Source: Salinisphaera hydrothermalis C41B8
Lineage (GTDB): Bacteria; Pseudomonadota; Gammaproteobacteria; Nevskiales; Salinisphaeraceae
Assembly: GCF_000732535.1 (NCBI RefSeq)
Contig: NZ_APNK01000026.1
Location: forward strand, 1 to 50,106
Direction: 5' to 3'
DNA length: 50,106 bases
Below are positions 1 to 8,346 of the stretch, piece after piece. Each line of letters opens with the position of its first letter. Positions within the stretch are counted from its first letter, which is position 1. The notes beneath the pieces were generated by a model. The model was not told the origin of the DNA, searched no databases, and was given only the letters and a program-made list of their open reading frames with translations. A program made the translations under genes and the position numbers.

Positions 1-62
1 GGGGTCAATTTTCAATCGGCGTTTCAAGACCAAAAGGGGTCACTTTTCAGTCGGCGTTGACA
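1..62. mobile_element. IS21-family element, one terminus
   Basis: Two similar blocks lie side by side, at 1-26 and 36-62. Both begin GGGGTCA, continue with TTTTCA and end TCGGCGTT. On the minus strand the outer end reads TGTCAACGCCGACTGAAAAG. Repeated copies of such a block inside a TGT...-starting end are characteristic of IS21-family insertion sequences (IstA/IstB transposition). The rest of the element lies left of the window, so no istA or istB is visible. The end abuts the coding region of a phage-type integrase and truncates it. Confidence 0.7.
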
Positions 63-932
63 CTTACGATCGCGCTTCTGGATTCGCACGGGTCGGCGGT
101 GTATTAAGTAGGGGCTGGGCACGTCTGAGTGCACGCACGAACGGACAACGTCGAATAGCTCAGGCCCCATTTCGATCTCGATGTAGACCGGGCGCTGGTA
201 GTTTCGAGACTTCTGCTGGAACACGCGGAACGAGCGGCGCTTGAGGTCGACGTTGTCGATATGCAGCGCGCACAAGTCCTGCCGCCGCTGCAGGCTGTAC
301 AAAGCAACGCCCATTGCGCGCTGCAGCCACGGATCGGCCGCTTCGTGGGTGGCGCAGTAGCCCGCCCAAGTGTGGCGCTGGCGCTCTTTCTGTGGCGCCT
401 TGCCCTTTTGCTCAAGCGTGCGGGTGGCCGGGTTGTCGTCGCGGTATCCCTGGTGGCTGGCGAACTTGAACAGGTCGCACAGCAGCACGCGATGCTTGCC
501 GTAGGCGTGGTGCGGCTTCTCTTTGAGCAGGCCGCTGATGTCGATCGTCTCGAACTCTTGCACGGTGCGATTCGGCCAGCGCTCGCGGTATTCGCGCAGC
601 TTGATTGCCTTTCCGTCGATCGTGCCTTCGGCCAGACCGCGTCCGCGCAGGTGCTTCTCGTATTCGTCCAGCAGTTGGCCGAAGCCTGGGTTCTTCGTGG
701 GTGACTTGGGTTGGGCCAGCGCCTTATCGACGAGGTTTGAAGCCTCGCGCCGGAACTTGAGATTCAGCGCCACCGCAGCATCGATCGCGGCCTTCTCATC
801 CTTGCCCATCTGCACACGTCGACCGTCCGGCATCTTGTACCGGTAGTAGGTCGCGTTCTTCCGGGGATTCGGCTCGAGGTTGTCCGGCAGGTGCCGGAAG
901 CGAGCGCTGCGCTTTCTGCCCACGTCGGCCAT
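24..932 (-). pseudogene. Lambda-type tyrosine recombinase (integrase), 3' end lost to an IS21-type insertion
   Basis: A phage-type integrase that would cut and rejoin DNA at attachment sites. The start is taken at 932 (MADVGRKR), two bases after the stop of the upstream Xis-like gene, rather than at 962 inside it. The N-terminal part resembles the arm-type DNA-binding domain of lambda Int (KNATYYRYK, DGRRVQMG). A core-binding SAM-like region follows, and the catalytic domain begins with the first active-site arginine in YSLQRRQDL. The integrase-like sequence ends at IHRRPVRIQKRDRKC, where the IS21-type end starts near base 62; the last residues down to 24 are IS-encoded. The HxxR box and the nucleophilic tyrosine are missing, so the protein should be inactive. 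With the Xis-like gene it marks one edge of a former prophage or integrative island. Confidence 0.85.
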
Positions 933-934
933 GG

Positions 935-1162
935 CTATGAGGCGGACTGCTGATCTTGCCACCGGCTCAGCGCGGCGTCAGCCAGCGCGTTGCCAGTAGA
1001 GCGCAGCGGCTCGCCGTTGTCGTCGACGAATACTACCCAGGCCCCGCCCAATTTCTCGCCGGGCAAGTCACCGTCCTTGATCCAGTTGATGATGGTTTGG
1101 GGCGAGGGCGGCTTGCCGACGAAGGCATGCCGGCGGTACTCGCCCAGCATCATGCGTTTCAT
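935..1162 (-). CDS. Small excisionase-like DNA-binding protein
   Basis: A 75-residue protein directly upstream of the integrase; its stop is two bases before the integrase start, so the two were probably co-transcribed. The sequence FVGKPPSPQTIINWIKDGDL looks like a winged helix-turn-helix of the AlpA/Xis type, with the QTIINWIKDG recognition helix and a WVVFVDD beta wing. By position and size it is probably an excisionase or recombination directionality factor. Small HTH proteins next to integrases can also be transcription regulators, so the exact role is inferred from context. Confidence 0.65.
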   Translation of the reverse strand: MKRMMLGEYRRHAFVGKPPSPQTIINWIKDGDLPGEKLGGAWVVFVDDNGEPLRSTGNALADAALSRWQDQQSAS

Positions 1163-2030
1163 GTGCGATCCCCGACAACGCGCGTGTCTCTAAAAAAATG
1201 ATGCGGCCATCCGTCTCGTGTGCCGACAGACGGCGGCATCCAGTGCGGTGATTCCACGATACCAACGCGAAGCCGTTTTCCAGCCGAGTTAAACAAGGGG
1301 GATGGCGAAATCTTCAGGCAGCATTTTCACTTTGCGCCTCGAACCTCCGATTTATGCCGCCGCTCGGGGTCCAATTAAGCGTAGCTCGGCGCGCCCGTCG
1401 TCTAAGAGACAGGAGAACTAAACTGTGATTTCGGTATCGCAGTTGCCGTGGGGCCAGCTGATTGACGACGAGGGCCATGTCCCGTCCGCGGTGTTGAGCG
1501 TCGAATGGTCGTGCGATTGGGTCAGCCAATTGCGGTATCGCGACTGTAATCGTATTGAATGTCGCGCCTGTCAATATCGGTTCGATCGGCAGGCGTCGCC
1601 TCGGTGAGGTAAGTTTCAAAGCGATCATTTAAACGCTATCTCAGTAAGGCTGATTAGGGGCTGGAGGCCACCGTGTCCGGTGTGTCCTAGCTTCTGCTTA
1701 CTCTCCGATGGCGCAAGCCGACCGGCGGACTTGCGTCTTAGTGCGCTGGTCATACAACAGCGAAGCGTGATGTCCATTCATCACGGTAGACTGCATAAGC
1801 GGCCCTGTATCACGCGGGGCCGATAGCCCTCGGCAGCGGGGCCGTTGCCACCTGATCGGGTCGAGCATGCCGCCGCCGCGTCCCGCAGTAATCCTTCCAA
1901 CAATTAACTTGGGTCAAATGGGGGATTACCGGCCGTCCCCCGCCGGTTTACTCGTCGTACCGGTCGTGATTCATGACGACTGTCTCAGGCTCGTAATGGA
2001 AGTCAAGGTCAGCTCACTGGTGGGGTCGAC
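1163..2030. other. Gene-poor stretch between xis-like gene and left flanking repeat
   Basis: About 870 bases with no recognisable family on either strand. Open frames here are short. Only the frame at 1425-1607 has a good ribosome-binding site. It may hold the old attachment-site region or eroded phage genes, but nothing in the sequence proves this. Confidence 0.5.
1425..1607 (+). CDS. Possible small protein, unknown
   Basis: A 60-codon frame starting with GTG, preceded by AGGAGA eight bases upstream, which is a good ribosome-binding site. The protein (starts MISVSQLPWGQL) has three cysteines, with C-R-A-C near the end. No family recognised. Its length is within what chance can produce in GC-rich DNA; the Shine-Dalgarno sequence is the only positive evidence. 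Confidence 0.25.
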   Translation: MISVSQLPWGQLIDDEGHVPSAVLSVEWSCDWVSQLRYRDCNRIECRACQYRFDRQASPR

Positions 2031-2117
2031 GAATCCACGATTGCCGTCCAAAAGTGTCCAAGTTGGACACCTTGATCTCTCAACTTATTGATTTCATTTA
2101 TAGGCATTCGAGCTCTG
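2031..2117. repeat. Left copy of long direct repeat with 17-bp palindrome
   Basis: This segment has a second copy in the same orientation at about 49655-49741. Bases 2049-2078 are identical to 49673-49702 (30 of 30). Similarity extends left over CCACGAT and right over CAACTnATTGATTT and GGCATTCGAG. Inside the identical core lies the perfect 17-bp palindrome GTGTCCAAGTTGGACAC at 2054-2070. The repeat resembles an attachment site or a protein-binding site. The IS5-family element sits only about 18 bases to its right. Confidence 0.75.
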
Positions 2118-2130
2118 CGAATGTTTCGGC

Positions 2131-3417
2131 CTAAGGCGCTGCTGAAATAGCTATCAAATTTTGTGCGAGGCTTGTCTGTCGCCTGTTCCGACTCGGCTTG
2201 TGGTTATTTGTTGTCCGATTTTTGGGTTCATCGGGTTCAAATCGCGGCTTTCAGACGCAGTTCGGCTAGGGAATGCGTTCATGCCGCCTCCAAGGCGGCG
2301 ATCCGCATCAGGTTATAGCTGGCAAACACCAGCTTGGCCTGAGCGGCGACCCGATCCAGTCCGCGTAGCATGGTTTGCCGCAGCGGCCGGTTGAACGTGC
2401 CCCAGCCGAACGGCGTCTCGACGCGGTGGAGGGCGTTGATCGACTTCGCGTAGCCGACATGCTGTGTCGTACGGGCGCCGATCGCCGATCGTCGGCCCTT
2501 GTTGTTCTGGGCCACGTGCGGCGTCACTTGGGCCTGGCGAGCGCCTTGGATGAAACGATGCTGATCGTAGTTCTTGTCGGCGCCGACGGTGAGGCGGCGC
2601 TTGCCCGGTCTTCGATCGAGCATCGCCAGCGCGGCATCGACTTCGGCGGTACCGCTGGCGTGCGTCGTTTCGGCGTCAACCACCAGGGCATGCCGATTGT
2701 CGGTCAGGACATGGCCGATATAACACAGTCGGCTGGGTTGGCCCCGGGCTTTCTTGTACAACCGGGCGTCGGGATCGGTCTTGCACTCGTGGGTGTCCGC
2801 GCGCCGAGACTCGCCCTTGAAGTCGGGCGGGCCCTTCGGCGGGTCGTCGTCATCGTCCTTGCGACGATAGCTGCCCATCGATGCCCAGGCGTCGATCAAC
2901 GTGCCGTCCACGCAGAAATGCTGTTCGCACAACAGCCGTCGCTGGCGGGCCTGATCAACCACCGCGTCCAACAACCGACCGGTCACCGCGCCATCGATGA
3001 AGCGCTGCCGATTCTTGGTGAACGTCGTGGCGTCCCAGACCGCGTCGTCCAATGACAGTCCGACGAACCAGCGAAACAGCATGTTGTAGCGCAGCTGCTC
3101 GACGAGCTGACGCTCGGAGCGAATCGAATACAGGATCTGGAGCAACAGCGCCCGGATCAGGCGTTCCGGGGCAATGCCCGGTCGGCCCGTATGCGAATAG
3201 CTGGCCGTCAGTTTGCCCTCCATCGAGTCCAGGGCCGCATCGACCAGCGATCGGATCTGGCGAAGCGGGTGATCGGCGGGCACGAAATCGGTCGTCTGTG
3301 AATACGAGAACAGCGACGGCTGTTCGGCGTCCGGGCTACGCATCGGCTCGGCTCCTGCTCACTCACTACTGCTGGCCATTGTCCCGAGATTTGCCGGGTT
3401 TTTCAGTAGCCCCCTAA
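2131..3417. mobile_element. IS5-family insertion sequence, complete
   Basis: A transposase gene flanked by imperfect inverted ends. The left end reads GGCGCTGCTGAAATAG from 2135. The right end, read inward on the minus strand from 3414, is GGGGCTACTGAAAAAC. CTAA lies just outside the left end (2131-2134) and overlaps the edge of the right end (3414-3417), which fits the YTAR target duplicated by IS5-family elements. The exact right boundary is ambiguous by one base. The element separates the left flanking repeat from the IS3 remnant, only about 16-20 bases away. Confidence 0.75.
2279..3343 (-). CDS. IS5-family transposase
   Basis: A 354-residue DDE transposase. The N-terminal domain (about residues 1-110) contains the usual opening FVPADHPLRQIR and the helix region GIAPERLIRALLLQ. 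The catalytic domain shows the first aspartate in CVDGTLIDAW and a second in VGADKNYD. A conserved region near the end carries KLVFASYNLMRI. The full-length frame has no lesion, and inverted ends are visible on both sides, so the element may still be able to move. It is very likely self-contained and unrelated to its neighbours. Confidence 0.9.
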   Translation of the reverse strand: MRSPDAEQPSLFSYSQTTDFVPADHPLRQIRSLVDAALDSMEGKLTASYSHTGRPGIAPERLIRALLLQILYSIRSERQLVEQLRYNMLFRWFVGLSLDDAVWDATTFTKNRQRFIDGAVTGRLLDAVVDQARQRRLLCEQHFCVDGTLIDAWASMGSYRRKDDDDDPPKGPPDFKGESRRADTHECKTDPDARLYKKARGQPSRLCYIGHVLTDNRHALVVDAETTHASGTAEVDAALAMLDRRPGKRRLTVGADKNYDQHRFIQGARQAQVTPHVAQNNKGRRSAIGARTTQHVGYAKSINALHRVETPFGWGTFNRPLRQTMLRGLDRVAAQAKLVFASYNLMRIAALEAA

Positions 3418-3433
3418 GACGCAAACGCGCGGG

Positions 3434-4602
3434 CGAATCACCCCGGGTTTTCCGGAGGCTCGTGTGTTTGAGTCACGCGGCGTTGGCGGACTCGGAAATC
3501 GTTGCATAGAAGTCTTCTTCAGCCTCGGTCGGCGGGATGTCGCCGATGGGGCCGAGAAGGCGTTGACGACTGAATCAGTCGACCCAATCCAAGGTGGCCA
3601 ATTCCACGGCCTCAAGATGTCGCCACGGTCCGCTGCAGCGGATGACCTCGGTCTTGAACAACCCGATCACTGTCTCGGCCAACGAGTTGTCGTACGAGCT
3701 GCCGACACGCCCGACTGAGGGCGTGATCCCGATATCCGCGAGCCGCTCGCTGTATCGGATCGACAGATATTGGACGCCGCGATCGGTGTGTTGAATCAAG
3801 CCCTTGGCCGGTTGGCGATCATGAATGGCCTGCTCAAGTGCACCGAGCACAAGGCTCGTGTTCGGCGCGCTCGACGCGTGCCAGCCGACGATGCGGCGGG
3901 CAAACACGTCGACGACAAAGGCGACATAGACAAAACCGCGCCATGTTGCGACGTACGTAAAATCCGCGACCCAGAGCCGGTTGGGCGCAGCCGCCGTGAA
4001 GTCTCGGCGGACATGATTCTCGGGAGCGGTCCGGCGAGCCCCCCCAACGGGTCGTTCGCGGCGCACGACCGCGGGTAACACCGCGCAGGCCCATGTTCCG
4101 CATCAGACGCTCGACGGTGCAGCGTGCCACGTATGCTGAATTGCTCCACGCATTCGGGCATCGCGCTGTTGTCGTGCAGATCGGCTCGACACCGCAGACG
4201 TCGCGATGATGATCGATGAAATCGATCATCACTTGCCGCGGCGGTCGAACTCCGTCTAGGCAAAATACGCGGAGGCCTTGCGCAGGATCCCGTTGGCGCG
4301 CTTGAGCTCGCGGTTCTCGCGCTCAAGCGCCTTGTGACGTGTTCGCGTTCTTCGCTGGTCGGGCCGTCGCGCAGAACACGGCCGCGCTCAGCTTGGCGAA
4401 TCCAGTTCCGCAGCGTCTCGGGCGTGCAACCAAACTTACCGGCGATCGAGCCGATCGCCGCCCACTGCGAGGCATACGCGCCCTGATGCTCGAATACCAT
4501 CCGGACCGCGCGTTGACGCACTTCCGGGGAATAACGTTTGCTCTGTTTCATCGCTCCAGTCTCTCGAGAGTTGGAGCTTCCGAGAAATTCCGGGGCGATT
4601 CA
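3434..4602 (-). pseudogene. IS3-family element, decayed (orfA and orfB with frameshifts and a stop)
   Basis: OrfA starts at 4551 (MKQSKRYSPEVRQRAVRMVF) with the helix-turn-helix and the GKFGCTPETLRNWIR motif. It loses frame near 4333; the normal tail (ALERENRELKRANGILRKAS) is found in another frame. OrfB begins near 4232 (MIDFIDHHRDVCGVEPIC), shifts frame, and resumes as the DDE integrase core (VADFTYVATWRGF, HTDRGVQY, GSSYDNSLAE). A TGA replaces the usual TGG after DWVD near 3575, and the C-terminus (LLGPIGDIPPTEAEE) follows out to about 3475. Ends are imperfect inverted repeats: CGAATCACCCCGG from 3434 and, on the minus strand, TGAATCGCCCCGG from 4602. Several lesions make it non-autonomous. 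Confidence 0.85.
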
Positions 4603-4699
4603 CCCCACGTCGCGGCGGGACTTGTCCCATGTCTTGACTGGGGTGGTTTTAAGCTCCGTTTCCAAATCGTTCATCCCCTTCTTAGCTGAAGCAGTTTCG

Positions 4700-5222
4700 G
4701 AGATCGTATATCCCCCTAGTGCGTCAACTGATTTTAAAGGGCTTTTCAGGTTCTCGAGAGATTATCCGCCTTAGATGCGGAGGACTGATTCACGATTCCA
4801 CTGATTGCAAATCAGTCGTCCCCTTCTAAGGCGGAGAATGAATCATGGATTTATTGGCGGTATTGAGTGATTTTGGTTATCCAATAGGTTCTCCTCCTAA
4901 GAGGCGGAGGACTGATTCTGTGATTGGCCGAATCTGAATCGTATATCCCCGTCTAATAGGGATATTGATCTGAGTATTGCGGGAAGGCGCGACGCCTGAT
5001 TCGCTCGCAATGGATTCTCCGCCTAAGAGGCGGAGGACTGATTCCGTATTTAGCCAAATCCAAATCGCATATCCCCATCTAAAGGGGATATTGATCTGAA
5101 TATTGCGGAAATGCGCGACGCCCGATTCGCTCGCGATAGATTCTCCGCCTAAGAGGCGGAGGACTGATTCCGTATTTGGCCAAATCCAAATCGCATATCC
5201 CCATCTAAAGGGGATATTGTCT
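4700..5222. repeat. Tandem array of alternating hairpin repeats, period about 126 bp
   Basis: The best-conserved unit has three parts. Hairpin A is CTCCGCC-TAAGA-GGCGGAG followed by GACTGATTC. Hairpin B is ATATCCCC-ATCTAA-AGGGGATAT followed by TTGATCTGA. A weaker stem CGCGA...TCGCG comes last. Hairpin A occurs near 4889, 5014 and 5140, giving spacings of about 125 and 126; hairpin B occurs near 4941, 5068 and 5194. Copies decay to the left: a degenerate A at about 4762, an inverted A-like copy at about 4808-4842, and a partial B near 4704. The whole unit is conserved, not only the hairpins, so this is not a spacer array. The array is more AT-rich than its surroundings. Function unknown. Confidence 0.85.
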
Positions 5223-6129
5223 AAAACACTACGGTACGCGGGACCTTCGTCTCACTCGTAATTGCCTCTCCACCAAGTGGTGGTTAACGCAGGTGAGTCA
5301 GCCATAGCGTGCTGCCGCCGCAGTACTCTGCTCGCAGGTCGATAAATGGGCGACAAATGGGCGGGAGAGGCGCGGAGCGGGACGGGTCGGAACGCCAGCT
5401 GGTCGACTATTGTTCGACAAATGGGCGACAACGGATCGGATACGCAAAACGGGAGCTTGGTTCTTGTGCGCTGACGTGAGCAAAAAAATGATGGCTGAAA
5501 TCGTCACATCCGTTTCAATACAATATCTTGCATAGGAGATGACGGGGGTTGCATATGGTGGCAATCATTCCGGCATCGATTCGTGGTACGCGACCGGTAG
5601 GTCAAGCAGGTGAGCTGGGGCGCTGCCGAGGATTCGCAGGTGTTCCACGGCGATCGCGATCGGCTGTTCGTCGCACCCCGGCGCGTGGGGAGGTTAATCG
5701 ACGCGTGTGGACTGCTCCTCGTTTGCAGGGACCGGGTTCGACACCGGCTAGGTGCGACTGCCTGCGTGGTGTCCGCTCTCCGTGGGTGGTGCCCGGTTTT
5801 CGTATCGGCATCGGACCCTGACGGACTATTCGTTCACCGGTTCCCTCTCACACGCTTGCACGAGCTCGGAATCCCTGCATCCACAAATGGTGCCTTGATC
5901 AGGCCCGAAACCCAGCCGGGTCAAGAACGGCCCCGGTCGCGCTGAACAATCAGCTCATGACAGCACGGGAGACGCGTCATGGCGATCAATCGGGCTCAGA
6001 TGCCCCCGGGCTTTGGATGCACGAGTTCATGCAACGGTACGGCACCGAGGGGCAATGCGAGGCCGCGCTAGCCACTGCCCGTTGGCCAACCGATTTTCTC
6101 TATCCAACTGTCACAGCCGGCGGCATACA
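5223..6129. other. Stretch without a recognisable gene
   Basis: About 900 bases follow the hairpin array. A short motif AAATGGGCGAC or close variants occurs three times at 5344-5428, two of them back to back. Open frames at 5549-5945 have no recognisable motifs and weak start signals. The segment around 5735-5755 contains GGGTTCGACACCGG, which recalls a tRNA T-arm but has no surrounding cloverleaf. Confidence 0.4.
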
Positions 6130-6139
6130 ACATTCGAGC

Positions 6140-6590
6140 CCGGCGACCGTACCCACAGGATCGAGGCCGGATCATACGCTTCCAGCTGATGCCGGAACTT
6201 AAAGATCGTGGTTTCGTCGGGAATACGGTCTTCTCACAATTCCGGGCCGGGGAAGCGCCGCATGAACTCGATCTCGTAGAGCGCGTCTTCCATCATCGGA
6301 TCGGACAGATTGAACCACTGCTGCATCAGATCGATGCGCAATTGTGTTGCCAACCCGATCGGCTGCTTCCCGCGTCGGCCCGAGCATGGATAGTGCTGCG
6401 GTGCGATCTCGGCTTCGGAGGTGGCCCAGGGAATGAGTGCTTCCATCTATTCGAGAAACGCTCCCTCGCGCGTCTTTTTCTTCTTCGCGCTATAGTTGAA
6501 AATCGCAGACTGTGTTGCTTCATCCTTGGAGCCGGGGCCTATCGCATGCGCTTTATTAGCGCTTATCTGGCGATTCAACCCGAGATTTTT
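6140..6590 (-). pseudogene. Fragment of a second IS5-family transposase (N-terminal part)
   Basis: Pieces in different minus-strand frames join into the typical start of an IS5-group transposase: MKQHSLRFS, then MEALIPWATSEAEIAPQHYP, then GLATQLRIDLMQQWFNLSDP with MMEDALYEIEFMRRF, and finally RIPDETTIFKFRHQLEA. At least two frame changes and an in-frame stop occur. Everything after about residue 110, including the catalytic DDE core, is missing. This element belongs to a different IS5 subgroup from the intact copy at 2279-3343. It is a relic. Confidence 0.8.
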
Positions 6591-6644
6591 TAGCATAAGA
6601 AAACGTCGCATCGGTACTGCTGGTACGCTTGAGCGTTAGGCCAT

Positions 6645-6770
6645 ATGGAGTTTGTTATGGACGCAGGAACATTAACGCTGCTTTGTCTTATCGGTTTTGC
6701 CTCGTTGTTCGGGATTCCAAACCTAATCATTTATGTCAGAAATGTGAGGCGCGACAAGCATAAGAAATAA
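6645..6770 (+). CDS. Possible small single-pass membrane protein, 41 aa
   Basis: A short frame starting ATG at 6645 (or 6657) and ending TAA at 6768-6770. It encodes one hydrophobic segment (LTLLCLIGFASLFGIPNLII) followed by a basic tail, RNVRRDKHKK. This is the usual shape of a small inner-membrane protein with the tail in the cytoplasm. The region is more AT-rich than its neighbours. The upstream ribosome-binding site is weak (GTTAGG). No family recognised. Confidence 0.3.
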   Translation: MEFVMDAGTLTLLCLIGFASLFGIPNLIIYVRNVRRDKHKK

Positions 6771-7200
6771 TCAAGCGTTTTTTTTATTATGTACCAAGCA
6801 CAGAACCGTGATCAGTTGCTCAGTGCCGAGGCCTTCGAGGCAGCCTCTTCGTTAGCGACGGAAGTGTCTATGGATCCGGGTAAGTCCAATATTGATACGG
6901 GTGTCCGAACACTCCGGGGCATGATGCGCGTTTCGGCGATCCCGGTCACGGTGTCAGCGGCGTCACGAAACATTCCACCCGCGCTGGCGCTTGGTGGCGA
7001 GGCTTTCGCTTGATCGAATAGTCAACCGCTTGTCTGTAAGACGCGCTCCTGATGTTGACTGAAGAGGGCCGTTGCTCAAAAAAGCGGCGCGTCCCGCGAA
7101 TCATAAGGCAAATCGCGACATGGCCTGTCGCCTGATTCGATAGGATCGGGTTGTTAGAGGCATGGTCACTGTGCCGGCCATTCGTATGAGAAGGGGGTTT

Positions 7201-8121
7201 ATGGGGCAGGCATGGGATGTGGTCGGTGACGTGCATGGGTTCGCGGACGACTTGATACAGCTGCTGGAGAAGCTGGGGTATGAGCAGCGTGCTGGTGTGT
7301 ATCGCCACCCGAATCGGCGAGTGCTGTTTCTCGGCGACTTCATCGACGGTGGCAACCAGAATCGACGTGTGATGGAGATTGTCCGACCGATGGTCGACGC
7401 CGGAGGCTCGTTGGCGATCATGGGCAACCACGAATACAACGCGATCTGCTATCACACCAGGGATCCCGATCAGCCCGGGGGCTATCTACGCGCTCATTCG
7501 AAGAAAAATCTCGGCCAACACGAGAACACATTGGCCGAGTTCGATGACCCCGCCGCCCTTCAGGACATGATCGAGTGGTTCAAGACGCTGCCGTTGTTCA
7601 TCGAGATTGATGGGCTTCGTGCCGTGCACGCGTGCTGGGATCCTGCTGCAATCGAATCGCTGAGGTCCCGCCTTGGCGAGCGTCCGGTGATGAGCGAATC
7701 ATTTCTTGTCGAGTCCTGCGACAAGGCCAGCGCTGCACATGACGCGGTCGAAACCGTTCTGAAAGGACTGGAGTTTGAACTGCCAGCCGGCATTACATTC
7801 AAGGACAAGTACGGGCAGGCACGGCGTGAGGCCAGAATTCGCTGGTGGATGGAGAATGCCGAATCACTGGATAAGATGGTTATCGGTCCGCCGGGCCTCG
7901 ATGCGGCGACCGCCGGCCATAACGCCGAGCGCAGCAAGCTGGTCGGCTACGAGCCAGACTTGCCGCCGATTTTCTTTGGCCATTACTGGCTGACCGGCGA
8001 GCCGAGACTGCAGGGGAGCAACGTCGCGTGTCTGGATTACAGCGTCGCCCGAGGCGGCAAGCTTGTCGCGTATCGATGGGATGGCGAGCAGATGCTCGAT
8101 GAGTCGAAGCTCGTATGGTGA
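7201..8121 (+). CDS. Calcineurin-like metallophosphoesterase (PP2A/PrpE-like)
   Basis: A 306-residue predicted metal-dependent phosphoesterase. The start at 7201 was chosen because AGAAGGGGG lies just upstream and the protein then opens straight into the catalytic fold; the frame remains open back to 7162. Dinuclear-metal motifs are all present in order: GDVHG (9-13), LGDFIDGG (44-51), GNHE (75-78), HACW (143-146) and GHYW (260-263). This pattern fits PP2A-like protein phosphatases, PrpE-type diadenosine tetraphosphatases and polynucleotide kinase-phosphatase relatives; the substrate cannot be read from the sequence. Two genes for membrane proteins follow on the same strand after a 225-base gap. 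Confidence 0.88.
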   Translation: MGQAWDVVGDVHGFADDLIQLLEKLGYEQRAGVYRHPNRRVLFLGDFIDGGNQNRRVMEIVRPMVDAGGSLAIMGNHEYNAICYHTRDPDQPGGYLRAHSKKNLGQHENTLAEFDDPAALQDMIEWFKTLPLFIEIDGLRAVHACWDPAAIESLRSRLGERPVMSESFLVESCDKASAAHDAVETVLKGLEFELPAGITFKDKYGQARREARIRWWMENAESLDKMVIGPPGLDAATAGHNAERSKLVGYEPDLPPIFFGHYWLTGEPRLQGSNVACLDYSVARGGKLVAYRWDGEQMLDESKLVW

Positions 8122-8346
8122 TCACGGGCTCGTCTACCGGCGCGACCGGTCACGTCCGCGCTGAAGAATTGTCGGCGCGTTATGCGGCACGAGTGCTTCA
8201 TGCCCTTTTCCTGAGGCTGTAATGGGGGGGGGGCAGATACGACCGCCCCCGTATCCGGGGCGGTGGGTAGTTGATTGGAGCCTCAGGCACATGGCGTACA
8301 AGAGCCGCATCAGGGTTGCCGGTGTCATTTTCCGGGGAGAGCGCGT

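Noticed and set aside
4700-5222. CRISPR array
   Set aside because: The whole 126-bp unit is conserved and there are no variable spacers; no cas genes lie in the window.
5725-5760. tRNA-like T-arm (GGGTTCGACACCGG)
   Set aside because: No acceptor, D-arm or anticodon arm can be formed around it.
6946-7455. 169-codon minus-strand frame
   Set aside because: Overlaps the start of the metallophosphoesterase gene, whose motifs are clear; composition is not protein-like.
8224-8264. Terminator from the ten-G run and the ACCGCCCC/GGGGCGGT stem
   Set aside because: No T tract follows and the stem lies just before a gene; could be structure in a leader but nothing proves it.
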